This document shows positions 16,569-24,358 of a stretch of 64,000 nucleotides of DNA, piece by piece. The notes beneath the pieces were generated by a model, which searched no databases, was not told the DNA's origin, and worked only from the letters and a program-made list of their open reading frames with translations. Origin of the DNA: an uncultured Chiayiivirga sp. (GTDB taxonomy: Bacteria; Pseudomonadota; Gammaproteobacteria; Xanthomonadales; Xanthomonadaceae); NCBI GenBank assembly GCA_934525595.1, contig CAKSZJ010000002.1, positions 62,001-126,000 on the forward strand, read 5' to 3'. Positions within the stretch are counted from its first letter, which is position 1; the number at the start of each line of letters is the position of its first letter. A program made the position numbers and the translations under genes.

Positions 16569-18053
16569 ATGCGCCTCGCCCTTCTCACCACGTCCGTCCT
16601 CCTTCCGCTGATCGCCATGAACCCAAGCCACGCGCAAACCCGGGTCACGCTGTACTCGGGCAACTTCGATACCGTATCGCAAAGCTATCCCTCGGCCCGG
16701 ATGCCCGGCCTGGCACTGGTCAGCCAGTCGCTCGCACGTGAGTTGGAGCGCGGCGGCACCCAGGTCGCGCTGGATCAGCTGCCGATCGCCATCGACGTCG
16801 GCACGGTGCGATTCACGCCGTCCTCGCCGGGCCCGCGCATCGCCAGCCAGCGCTACGACTTTGCCCTGGTCGACCAGGACCAGCTCCTGAGCCAGTCGCT
16901 GGGCCAGCGGGTGGTGGTCGAACAGGCCGCCGGCAGCGAAACCCGCCGGTTCTCCGGCATTCTGGTGTCCTCCGGCAGCGGTCTCACGCTGCGTCAGGAC
17001 GATGGCCGGGTACGCGTGCTGGCACGCTATGACAGCTTCGAACTGGAACGCGTGCCCGAAGGCCTTTCCGCACGCCCCACCCTGCGCTGGACGATCGACA
17101 GCCCGCGCGCTGGCCGGGAAACCTTCCAGCTCGACTACGCCACCGGCGGCCTGGCCTGGCAGGCCGAGTACGTTGCCCGACTCGACGGGCCGACGCAGGA
17201 CTGCCGGATGTCGCTCTCCGGCGCGGCCCAGATCGTCAACCGCTCCGGGCTGGATTTCCCCGCCACCGCGCTGACCCTGGTGGCAGGCACCCCGAATCAG
17301 GCGCGACCGGCCGCGCAGGGCGGAAGAATGGCTGCACCGATGGTGGCAATGGCCAAGATGGCCGACGCCTACGAGGCCGCGCCCGAGGTGCGTGACTCGG
17401 GCGAGTACCACGCCTACCCGCTGCGCCAACCGGTCGACCTGCCCAACGGAAGCGTGCAGCGCGTGTCACTGCTCGACCTTGCGGAAAACGTCGCCTGCCG
17501 GCGGCGCTACGAAGTCGGCAACGCACGCGCGGGCTACCGCCCGAGCTATCCGCAGGTGCATCCAGCGGCGGACGAGCACGCCGAAAGCGTGATCACCACG
17601 CTGGAATTTGGAAACGACGCCAAGCACGGCCTGGGCATCCCCATGCCCGCCGGGCGCGTGCGCGTATTCCAGGCCGATGCCAGCGGAGATTCGCTGCTGG
17701 GCGAGGCGGCGCTTGCACACACGGCGGCGGGCCAGAAGGTGCGCCTCGACCTTGGCGTGGCCTTCGACCTCACCGCGACGCGCAAGACCAGCGATTTCCG
17801 CCTCGCGGACGATCGGCTGAGCCTGAGCGAAACCATCGAGATGACGATCTCCAACGCCAAGGCGCAGGATGCCAGCGTGCGCATCAACGAAGCGCTCGCC
17901 CGCTGGCAGGACTGGGAAATCCTCGACGCCTCGGCCTCCTGGGACAAGCTCAACGCGCAGGCCATCGCCTTCGACGTGAAGGTGCCCGCCGGCAAGAGCG
18001 CCACGGTGCGCTATACGGTGCGCTACCGCTGGCCCGCCACGGTGAAGCCGTGA
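16569..18053 (+). CDS. Exported DUF4139 domain protein
   Basis: A 494-residue exported protein of unknown function. The start at 16569 has AGGAG upstream and opens a signal peptide (residues 1-23, ending SHAQ); the long in-frame upstream stretch lies over the divergent PCu(A)C gene and is rejected. DUF4139 features are seen in FQLDYATGGLAWQAEYVARL, in LPNGSVQRVSLLDL, and in the C-terminal PMPAGRVRVFQADASGDSLL, GEAALAHTAAGQKVRLDLG and SETIEMTISNAKAQDASVRI. The protein is predicted to be beta-rich and periplasmic. A strong terminator hairpin follows directly, so it is probably monocistronic. Confidence 0.8.
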   Translation: MRLALLTTSVLLPLIAMNPSHAQTRVTLYSGNFDTVSQSYPSARMPGLALVSQSLARELERGGTQVALDQLPIAIDVGTVRFTPSSPGPRIASQRYDFALVDQDQLLSQSLGQRVVVEQAAGSETRRFSGILVSSGSGLTLRQDDGRVRVLARYDSFELERVPEGLSARPTLRWTIDSPRAGRETFQLDYATGGLAWQAEYVARLDGPTQDCRMSLSGAAQIVNRSGLDFPATALTLVAGTPNQARPAAQGGRMAAPMVAMAKMADAYEAAPEVRDSGEYHAYPLRQPVDLPNGSVQRVSLLDLAENVACRRRYEVGNARAGYRPSYPQVHPAADEHAESVITTLEFGNDAKHGLGIPMPAGRVRVFQADASGDSLLGEAALAHTAAGQKVRLDLGVAFDLTATRKTSDFRLADDRLSLSETIEMTISNAKAQDASVRINEALARWQDWEILDASASWDKLNAQAIAFDVKVPAGKSATVRYTVRYRWPATVKP

Positions 18054-18057
18054 GGCA

Positions 18058-18097
18058 CCGCGCGCCGTCCATACCGGAAGGTACGGACGGCGCGCGG
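18058..18097 (+). terminator. Strong terminator-like hairpin with GGAA loop
   Basis: Two 18-nt arms (18058-18075 and 18080-18097) pair at 17 of 18 positions around a GGAA tetraloop, starting 4 nt after the DUF4139 stop. There is no U-tract, but stem length and position fit a terminator. Confidence 0.6.
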
Positions 18098-18138
18098 GAA
18101 CTGCTAGTCTGCGGCATCACTCCAACCGGCGCTCCACC

Positions 18139-18924
18139 ATGCTCGAACGCATCAACCACCACGGCATCCTGGAACTGCGGCTCGCCCGTCCGCCCGTCAA
18201 CGCGCTGGAGCACGGGCTGCTCTGCGAACTGCGCGACGCCATCGAAGGCGCGCCGGCGGCCGGCGCACGCGCGCTGGTGCTGAGCGGCAGTCCGGGCGTC
18301 TTCACCGCCGGGCTGGACCTGCCGCACCTGTTCAATCAGGGCATCGCCGCGGTCGAGGCCACCTGGCTTGCGTTCGGGCAGGTCTGCCGCGCGCTGGCGG
18401 CCTCGCCCCTGCTTTCCGTCGCGGCCATCGGCGGCCACAGCCCGGCCGGCGGCGCGGTCATCAGCCTGTACTGCGACTACCGCGTGATGGCGCAAAGCCC
18501 GACCGGATCCGATCCGCTGGCGGCGCGCGGTCCCTTCCGCATCGGCCTCAACGAAGTGGCCGTGGGCCTGTTCGTGCCCGATGCGATCCAGTACGCGCTG
18601 CGACGCCTGGTCGGCCCGCATCGCGCCGAGCGGCTGATGGTGGCAGGCGCCATGCCTACCGCCGAGGAAGCGGAGGCGTTCGGGATGGTGGACGAACTGG
18701 CTCCGACGCCCGAGGTCACCGCGCGCGCCCTGGCCTGGCTCGACGCCATGCTGAAACTTCCGCAGGCGGCGCAGCGCGAAACCCGACGCATCGCGCGCCA
18801 CGACCTGCTGGAGTCCATCGACGACCCGGCGCGCATGGACCTGCCGCGCTTCATCGCCGCCTGGCAATCACCCGAAACCCAGGCCGTGCTGCGCGAAGTG
18901 CTGGCGCGCCTTGGGAAGGGATAG
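18139..18924 (+). CDS. Delta3,Delta2-enoyl-CoA isomerase-like crotonase
   Basis: A 261-residue crotonase-fold enzyme, probably acting in oxidation of unsaturated fatty acids. Three segments resemble mitochondrial enoyl-CoA isomerase ECI1 rather than a hydratase: FTAGLDLPHLF (oxyanion hole), GHSPAGGAVISLYCDYRVMA, and RIGLNEVAVGL, which places the single catalytic Glu as in ECI1. The C-terminal MVAGAMPTAEEAEAFGMVDEL is standard for the superfamily. The substrate is inferred from these motifs only. It is isolated from other beta-oxidation genes and is convergent with the sulfurtransferase gene 31 nt away. Confidence 0.8.
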   Translation: MLERINHHGILELRLARPPVNALEHGLLCELRDAIEGAPAAGARALVLSGSPGVFTAGLDLPHLFNQGIAAVEATWLAFGQVCRALAASPLLSVAAIGGHSPAGGAVISLYCDYRVMAQSPTGSDPLAARGPFRIGLNEVAVGLFVPDAIQYALRRLVGPHRAERLMVAGAMPTAEEAEAFGMVDELAPTPEVTARALAWLDAMLKLPQAAQRETRRIARHDLLESIDDPARMDLPRFIAAWQSPETQAVLREVLARLGKG

Positions 18925-18955
18925 CGCGGCAACCTGCGCTGTGCCGGCGAACGGA

Positions 18956-19807
18956 TCAGGCCGTTCCGGTCGCGATCGGCCGCGAGGGCACCGAAACCCA
19001 CTCGCTCCACGAGCCGGCATAGACCCGTGAACCGGGCAGGCCGGCGTGCTCCATCGCCAGCAGGTTGTGGCACGCCGTCACGCCCGAGCCGCACATGTGC
19101 ACGACGTCGGCCGGCGCCTGGCCGCGCATCAGGGCGCGGTAGCGCACCTCGAGCTGCTCGGCGGGCAGGAAGCGGCCATCCAGCCCGAGATTGTTCTGGA
19201 ACGGACCGTTGACCGCACCGGGGATGTGTCCGGCGCGCGGATCCAGCGGCTCCACCTCGCCGCGGAACCGCTCCGGGGCGCGCGCGTCCAGAAGCACGCC
19301 GTTGCCGCTGGCCAGCCGCGCGGCGATCACCGCGGTGGTGACGATCGCACGGCTGTCGAAGCGCGCCACGTAGCGTCCGTGGCCCGGCTTGCGCATGCCG
19401 CGTTCGAGCGCGCCACCGTACGCCGTCCAGGCCGCCAGCCCGCCGTCCAGCACCGCGACCCGGCGGTGGCCGAGCAGGCGCAGCATCCACCACAGGCGCG
19501 CGGCGAACATGCCGCCGCTGGCGTCGTAAGCCACCACCTGGTGGTCCGGCGTCACATCCCAGCGCGCCAGCGCCGCGCAGAACGCGTCGGCATCGGGCAG
19601 CGGATGACGACCGCGACCGGCGCGCTGGAGGTCGGAGAGATCGCGGTCGAGATGGGCATAGTGGGCGCCGGGAACATGCCCCTCGAACCAGGCACGCTCT
19701 CCGGCGGCGGGATCGGTCAGGTCGAAACGGCAGTCGATCAACGCCAGCAACGGATCGGAGAGCGCGGCATCGAGCGATGCGGCGTCGATGAGGGTATGCC
19801 AGGACAT
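18956..19807 (-). CDS. sseA: 3-mercaptopyruvate/thiosulfate sulfurtransferase
   Basis: A 283-residue two-domain rhodanese. The N-terminal domain is inactive (VAYDASGGMFAARLWWMLR, VLDGGLAAW); the C-terminal domain has VLLDARAPERFRGE and HIPGAVNGP. The active loop MCGSGVTACHNLLAM carries the catalytic Cys. A CGSGVT loop is the signature of mercaptopyruvate sulfurtransferases, while thiosulfate sulfurtransferases usually carry CRKGVT, so 3-mercaptopyruvate is the likelier donor. Cytoplasmic, no signal peptide. Divergent from rlmJ. Confidence 0.87.
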   Translation of the reverse strand: MSWHTLIDAASLDAALSDPLLALIDCRFDLTDPAAGERAWFEGHVPGAHYAHLDRDLSDLQRAGRGRHPLPDADAFCAALARWDVTPDHQVVAYDASGGMFAARLWWMLRLLGHRRVAVLDGGLAAWTAYGGALERGMRKPGHGRYVARFDSRAIVTTAVIAARLASGNGVLLDARAPERFRGEVEPLDPRAGHIPGAVNGPFQNNLGLDGRFLPAEQLEVRYRALMRGQAPADVVHMCGSGVTACHNLLAMEHAGLPGSRVYAGSWSEWVSVPSRPIATGTA

Positions 19808-19891
19808 GCGTGCGTCGGTCCGTTCGGGGATCGCTTCATGCTAACCGCGATCCACTGACGCGTGGCGTGCCCGATGCCGCACAATGGCGGC

Positions 19892-20740
19892 ATGAACTAC
19901 GACCACGCCTTCCATGCCGGCAACCACGCCGACGTGCTCAAACACCTCGTGTTCCTGGCACTGATCGACGCGCTCGCGCGCAAACCGACGCCGTTCTTCC
20001 TGCTCGACACCCACGCCGGACAGGGCGAATACGCGCTGCAATCGCGCCAGGCCAAAGCCACGGGCGAGATCGAGGACGGCGCGCTGCGCCTGGCGGCCTG
20101 GCGCCGCAGCCAAGCCACCCCGCCCCCCGCGCTGGAGCGCTACCTCGACGCCATCGCGCCTTTCCTCGCAGCCGCCCGCTATCCCGGCTCGCCGCGGCTG
20201 GGTGCAACGCTCCTGCGCGAGGACGACAGGCTGGCCTGCTGCGAACTGAACCCCGAGCCCGCGCACCAGCTGAAGTCCCTGTTCGCCCGGGATCCGCGCG
20301 TGGGCGTGCACCAACGCGACGGGTACGCCGCGCTCAAGGCGCTGCTGCCGCCCCCGGAGAAGCGCGGCCTGGTGCTCATCGATCCGCCCTACGAAGCCCA
20401 GCTGGCAGAGTTCGACCTGGTGATCGCCGCGCTGAAGCAGGGTCTGACGCGCTGGCCGCAGGGCATCTTCGCGCTGTGGTATCCGATCAAGCAGCGTCGC
20501 GCCCTGGGACCGTTCTTGCGGCGCGCCGCCGCCCTGCCCGCACGCAGCGCGCTCGTGGCCGAACTCATGCGCCACGCCGACGACTCCCCGCTGCGGCTCA
20601 ACGGCAGCGGCATGCTGGTGCTCAATCCGCCCTGGAAGCTCGATGAGACGCTTCGGCAAACCCTTCCCGCGCTGGCGCTGGCGCTGGGAGACGCCCCTCG
20701 GGGATGGCGCCTGGAGTGGCTGCGGCAGGAGCCTGGCTGA
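19892..20740 (+). CDS. rlmJ: 23S rRNA (adenine(2030)-N6)-methyltransferase RlmJ
   Basis: SAM-dependent methyltransferase (282 residues) that modifies A2030 of 23S rRNA. The N-terminus MNYDHAFHAGNHADVLKH is almost diagnostic for RlmJ and fixes the start at 19892 rather than the in-frame ATG at 19862. Other motifs: LLDTHAGQGEYAL (SAM loop), HQRDGYAALKALLPP and the catalytic DPPYE at about residue 165. A CACAAT hexamer ends 6 nt before the ATG with no ribosome site, so translation may be leaderless. The following GNAT gene is on the same strand. Confidence 0.93.
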   Translation: MNYDHAFHAGNHADVLKHLVFLALIDALARKPTPFFLLDTHAGQGEYALQSRQAKATGEIEDGALRLAAWRRSQATPPPALERYLDAIAPFLAAARYPGSPRLGATLLREDDRLACCELNPEPAHQLKSLFARDPRVGVHQRDGYAALKALLPPPEKRGLVLIDPPYEAQLAEFDLVIAALKQGLTRWPQGIFALWYPIKQRRALGPFLRRAAALPARSALVAELMRHADDSPLRLNGSGMLVLNPPWKLDETLRQTLPALALALGDAPRGWRLEWLRQEPG

Positions 20741-20865
20741 TCCGGCAAACGGATCGGCGCCTGAACGGCACGTTCCGCGCGGACCCGTGCTGCATTGCAG
20801 CAAAACCCGTCTTCGGGAACACTGCGCTCATCTGGCATCCTGCACCGGGAACACACGTGGATCAG

Positions 20866-21495
20866 ATGGTGTCACGGCCCTCACCTGCGAGCCGCAAGCG
20901 CATCCGCATCACCCGAATGCCGGGACGCTGGAACCGGCGCCTGCACCTCGACGACGGCCGCACGCTCTGCATGCGCCCGATCGAAGCGGCCGACGCCGAG
21001 CCGATCCGGCAAACCTTCACCCTGCTCTCCCCGGAAGAAGTGCGGCTGCGCTTCCTTCACCCGATCAAGGAACTCAAGGGCGAGCTGCTCAAGCGCCTGA
21101 CCCAGATCGACCCGCACACCCAGTTCGCGCTGGTGGTCGCCGAACCGCTGCCGCCCGGACAGGCGCTGATCGGCGCGGTGGCGCGTGCGGCGATCGATCA
21201 AGGCAGCCGGCGCGCTGAATTCGCGATCCTGGTCAGCCGTTTCCTCGCCGGGCAAGGACTGGGGGCGCTGCTGATGAGGCACCTCATCCTCTGGGCGAAG
21301 CGGAAGCGTCTGGACGAAATCTACGGCGATGTCCTCGACGAGAATGACGCGATGCTCGGCCTGGCGAGCTCGCTCGGCTTCCGCCGCGAACTCATCCCCG
21401 ACGAACCCGGCATGGTGCGCGTGCGCCTGGACGTTCGCCCGCCCGCGCGCAGGCTCCCCGGCGTGGAACGTCTCAGCCAAAAAAACCCGGGCTGA
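20866..21495 (+). CDS. GNAT family N-acetyltransferase
   Basis: A single GNAT domain of about 209 residues resembling the acetyltransferase domain of bacterial protein acetyltransferases (Pat/PatZ type). Visible are LCMRPIEAADAEPIRQTF and LSPEEVRLRFLHPIKELK at the N-terminal end of the fold, ALIGAVARAAIDQ, the acetyl-CoA loop LVSRFLAGQGLGALLMRHLI, and NDAMLGLASSLGFRRE. The start is uncertain: the ATG at 20866 lacks a good ribosome site, and starts at 20704 (inside rlmJ) or 20917 are possible. The 3' end overlaps the convergent rhomboid gene by 23 nt. The substrate is unknown. Confidence 0.8.
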   Translation: MVSRPSPASRKRIRITRMPGRWNRRLHLDDGRTLCMRPIEAADAEPIRQTFTLLSPEEVRLRFLHPIKELKGELLKRLTQIDPHTQFALVVAEPLPPGQALIGAVARAAIDQGSRRAEFAILVSRFLAGQGLGALLMRHLILWAKRKRLDEIYGDVLDENDAMLGLASSLGFRRELIPDEPGMVRVRLDVRPPARRLPGVERLSQKNPG

Positions 21496-22099
21496 GCAGC
21501 TTCGAGAAGAAGTGTTCCACGATGCGCGGCTGCAACAGCACGGTGAACAGCACCCCGTAGCCCGCGCCCCACAGGTGCGCGCTGTGGTTGATGTTGTCGC
21601 GCCCGCGGCGCTCCATCCAGATGCTGTAGCCGACGTAGAGCACCGCATACACGATCGCCGGCACCGGCACCACGAACACGATGATCAGCGACCAGGGCTG
21701 GATCAGGATGTAGGCGAACAGCACCGCCGATACCGCACCCGACGCCCCCAGGCTGCGGTAGCCGGCATCGTGCCGATGACGCAGGTAGCTGGGCAGGATC
21801 GAGACCAGCAGGGCCGAGAGGTAAAACCCGACGAATCCCCAGGGCCAGGGCAAGCCGAGCTGGGTGAGGTATGCCTCCATCGCGCCGCCGAAGAAATACA
21901 GCGTGATCATGTTGAACAGCAGGTGCTGCCCATCGGCGTGGACGAAGCCGTAACCCAGCAGGCGCCAGTATTCCCGCCCGCGCGACACCGCCGGCGGCCA
22001 CAGGATCAGGCGCTCCAGCACCCGCGGCTGCTTCCAGGCCAGGAACGACACGGCGCAGGTGATCGCGATCAGGGCAAGGGTGACGGGAGCGTTGGGCAT
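21473..22099 (-). CDS. Rhomboid family intramembrane serine protease
   Basis: A 208-residue inner-membrane protein with about six hydrophobic segments. The rhomboid catalytic dyad is intact: Ser in SLGASGAVSAVLFAY and His in NHSAHLWGAGYG; LFNMITLYFFGGAME is the conserved loop-helix region. It cleaves membrane-embedded substrates; the target is unknown. The start at 22099 (MPNAPVTLALIAITC) opens the first membrane helix; the longer in-frame form adds 32 Arg-rich residues and is unlikely. It overlaps the convergent GNAT gene by 23 nt and is divergent from the ECF sigma gene. Confidence 0.9.
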   Translation of the reverse strand: MPNAPVTLALIAITCAVSFLAWKQPRVLERLILWPPAVSRGREYWRLLGYGFVHADGQHLLFNMITLYFFGGAMEAYLTQLGLPWPWGFVGFYLSALLVSILPSYLRHRHDAGYRSLGASGAVSAVLFAYILIQPWSLIIVFVVPVPAIVYAVLYVGYSIWMERRGRDNINHSAHLWGAGYGVLFTVLLQPRIVEHFFSKLLSPGFFG

Positions 22100-22338
22100 G
22101 ACGGGGCTTTGTCGTGGTGGCCGGTCACTATACCCTGCACGCTGTCCTCCACCCCGTCCCGGCGCCCGATGCACCGAACCCCGCCGCAGCCGCATGCCAT
22201 CGCCCGTTTCAGCACGGCCTCCGGCAGCGACGATGCGAAGATTTCACCCCGCCGCACGCCTTCGTTCGTTGAATCCGCGCAGTCATGCCACACCTTCTGC
22301 CTGCAGGCGGCGGGACGCCGCTCTCCGATCCGCCGCGC

Positions 22339-22887
22339 ATGAGTCACGAGCGCACCGACGAGGAACTGATGCTGGCCTTCGCCGCAGGCGACATCGCCGC
22401 ATTCGAGACGCTGTACGCGCGCCACCGCGGGCCGCTGTACCGCTTCATCGTGCGCGGCATTTCCCCGCGCGCCACGGCCGACGAGTGCTTCCAGGACACC
22501 TGGAGCCGCGTGGTCGCCGCGCGCGCGCGCTACCGCCCCGAAGCAAGGTTCGGCACCTGGCTCTACCAGATCGCCCAGCGCCTGATGATCGACCAGTATC
22601 GGCGCGCCCGTCCGCAGGTTTCGCTGGACGAGGACGACAGCCTGCTGCACCTTGCCGCTGACGAGCAGGAAAAGCCCGAACAGCAGCTCGGCCGCTTCGA
22701 GGAACGGCGACGCCTGCAGCAGGCGCTTGCCGAACTCCCCGACGAACAGCGCATCGTGCTGCAGCTGCGACTCGAGCAGGAGCTTTCGCTGGAGGAAATC
22801 GGCGAAATCACCGGCGTCGGGCGCGAGACCGTCAAGTCGCGCCTGCGCTATGCCATGGGCAAACTGCGCGCGAGGCTGATGCCATGA
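22339..22887 (+). CDS. ECF RNA polymerase sigma factor
   Basis: An alternative sigma factor of 182 residues. Region 2 is seen in AFETLYARHRGPLYRFIVRG, ADECFQDTWSRVV and FGTWLYQIAQRLMIDQYRR; region 4 in LAELPDEQRIVLQLRLEQE, SLEEIGEITGVGRETVKSRL (helix-turn-helix) and RYAMGKLRARL. An acidic linker joins them. The ATG at 22339 gives standard length; an in-frame ATG at 22285 adds 18 residues. Its stop overlaps the next gene start by 4 nt (ATGA), so it is coupled to the membrane protein that is its probable anti-sigma factor. Confidence 0.9.
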   Translation: MSHERTDEELMLAFAAGDIAAFETLYARHRGPLYRFIVRGISPRATADECFQDTWSRVVAARARYRPEARFGTWLYQIAQRLMIDQYRRARPQVSLDEDDSLLHLAADEQEKPEQQLGRFEERRRLQQALAELPDEQRIVLQLRLEQELSLEEIGEITGVGRETVKSRLRYAMGKLRARLMP

Positions 22888-23714
22888 GTGCGAACCTGCC
22901 GCGCGAACCGCTCGATGCCAAGGAGCGCACTCTGGCCGATGCGCTGGCGCGCCTGCCGGCCGTGGAACCGCCGCCGGCGCTCGATGCGCGCGTGCTGGCC
23001 CAGGCCCGCGCCGCACTTTCGCCACAGCGCAGGCGGCCGCGCCCATGGTGGATCAGCACCAGCCTGGGCACGGCGGCGGCGGCCGTTCTGGCCGCTGGCG
23101 TCGCCTGGCAGGCGGGGCTCTTCGACATCGGCACCGGCAGCTCGATACCGGTGCCGCGCGACCGTGCGCCCCTGAGCGATGCACCCGATACCCGCGACGC
23201 GGTGGACATCGATCTGGGGCACCGCACAGCGCCGAGCCCGCCGCCTCCCGCCGACGCCGCTGCCGCGGCAGCCCAACCGACTGTGCCGCCCGCGCCGCCA
23301 CCGCCTCCCGCGCCTGCACCCGCAGCGGCACCCGCCGAGGCGCTCGACGGCGGCGCACCCGCGACTACGCCGCTCAGAGCCACGCCTCCGGTGACCCAGC
23401 AGCGTGCGCCCCCGCCGGCACCGGCCTCGCCGGCGCCCGCCGAGGCCGCCCGCGAACGCAGCGCGATGCCGCAGGAAAGCATGGCGACCGATGCGGTCAG
23501 CGTGTCCGGCACGCGGCTGAAGCCCGAAGCGCAGGCGACCCTGCCGCACTGGCGCCATGATGCCCGGCTGGAGCCCGATGCCTGGCTCGAACGCGTACGC
23601 GAGCGGGTTCGCAGCAACGACCGCCAGGGCGCGGTGCAGAGCCTGCGGCTTTTCCAGCAGAGGAATCCCTCGCGCAAGGTGCCGGACGACCTGGTCCGAC
23701 TGCTGGCCGGATGA
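22884..23714 (+). CDS. Putative anti-sigma factor, Pro/Ala-rich single-pass membrane protein
   Basis: A 276-residue protein coupled to the ECF sigma gene by an ATGA overlap, hence the proposed anti-sigma role. Residues about 1-53 are cytoplasmic (MSANLPREPLDAKERTLADA...PALDARVLAQARAAL). One membrane helix lies at about 55-77 (LGTAAAAVLAAGVAWQAGLF), then a long Pro/Ala-rich periplasmic segment (about 90-200) and a charged C-terminal helical part (DAWLERVRERVRSNDRQGAV, then SLRLFQQRNPSRKVPDDL). No zinc-finger HxxxCxxC anti-sigma motif is present, so the role rests on position and topology only. Confidence 0.65.
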   Translation: MSANLPREPLDAKERTLADALARLPAVEPPPALDARVLAQARAALSPQRRRPRPWWISTSLGTAAAAVLAAGVAWQAGLFDIGTGSSIPVPRDRAPLSDAPDTRDAVDIDLGHRTAPSPPPPADAAAAAAQPTVPPAPPPPPAPAPAAAPAEALDGGAPATTPLRATPPVTQQRAPPPAPASPAPAEAARERSAMPQESMATDAVSVSGTRLKPEAQATLPHWRHDARLEPDAWLERVRERVRSNDRQGAVQSLRLFQQRNPSRKVPDDLVRLLAG

Positions 23715-24325
23715 GCCACTTCACGCTCGCCCGGCCTGCGCGACTCGAAATGGAAATCCGCAAGAGCCGCTTTCTCGCACAGGCCGCGCCGGTGGCCTCG
23801 CCCGAGGAGGCGATGGCATTCCTCGCCTCGGTGGGCGATCCCGCAGCCACCCACAACTGCTGGGCCTGGCGCATCGCACCGGCCTACCGGTTCTCCGACG
23901 ACGGCGAGCCCGCCAGCACCGCCGGAAAGCCCATCCTGGCAGCAATCGAAGGCCAGGGACTGGACGGGATCATCGTGGTGGTCACGCGCTGGTTCGGCGG
24001 CATCAAGCTGGGAGCCGGAGGGCTGGTGCGTGCCTACGGCGGAACCGCCGCCGAGTGTCTGCGCCAGGCCGAGCGCGTCGCCGTGATCGCCACCGTACGG
24101 GCTACGCTTCGCTGCGGTTTCCCGCACGCCGGCACGGCGCACACCCTTATCGCCAGTCACGCCGCGCAGAAAATCGCGGAACGCTACGACGCGCAAGGGC
24201 TGGAACTGGAACTGGAGCTGCCCGAAGCCAACTTCGAGCCGCTAGCCGCTACACTGCGCGACGCAACGCGCGGCCAGGGCGAGCTGACCCGGCACAGCGG
24301 CGGCGACAGCCCTGCCCGCCCGTGA
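23711..24325 (+). CDS. yigZ: YigZ/IMPACT family protein
   Basis: A 204-residue cytoplasmic protein of the YigZ (UPF0029/IMPACT) family; its eukaryotic relative modulates translation stress signalling, while the bacterial role is not settled. The N-terminal domain shows IRKSRFLAQAAPVASPEEAM, THNCWAWRI, YRFSDDGEPASTAGKPILAAIEG and VVVTRWFGGIKLGAGGLVRAYGG, the diagnostic block of the family. A smaller C-terminal DUF1949-like domain follows. It overlaps the putative anti-sigma gene by 4 nt, an unusual partner; this may only reflect transcription convenience. Confidence 0.9.
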   Translation: MSHFTLARPARLEMEIRKSRFLAQAAPVASPEEAMAFLASVGDPAATHNCWAWRIAPAYRFSDDGEPASTAGKPILAAIEGQGLDGIIVVVTRWFGGIKLGAGGLVRAYGGTAAECLRQAERVAVIATVRATLRCGFPHAGTAHTLIASHAAQKIAERYDAQGLELELELPEANFEPLAATLRDATRGQGELTRHSGGDSPARP

Positions 24326-24358
24326 CTTGCGCTTCCGTAGACCTCTGAACGGCATCGC

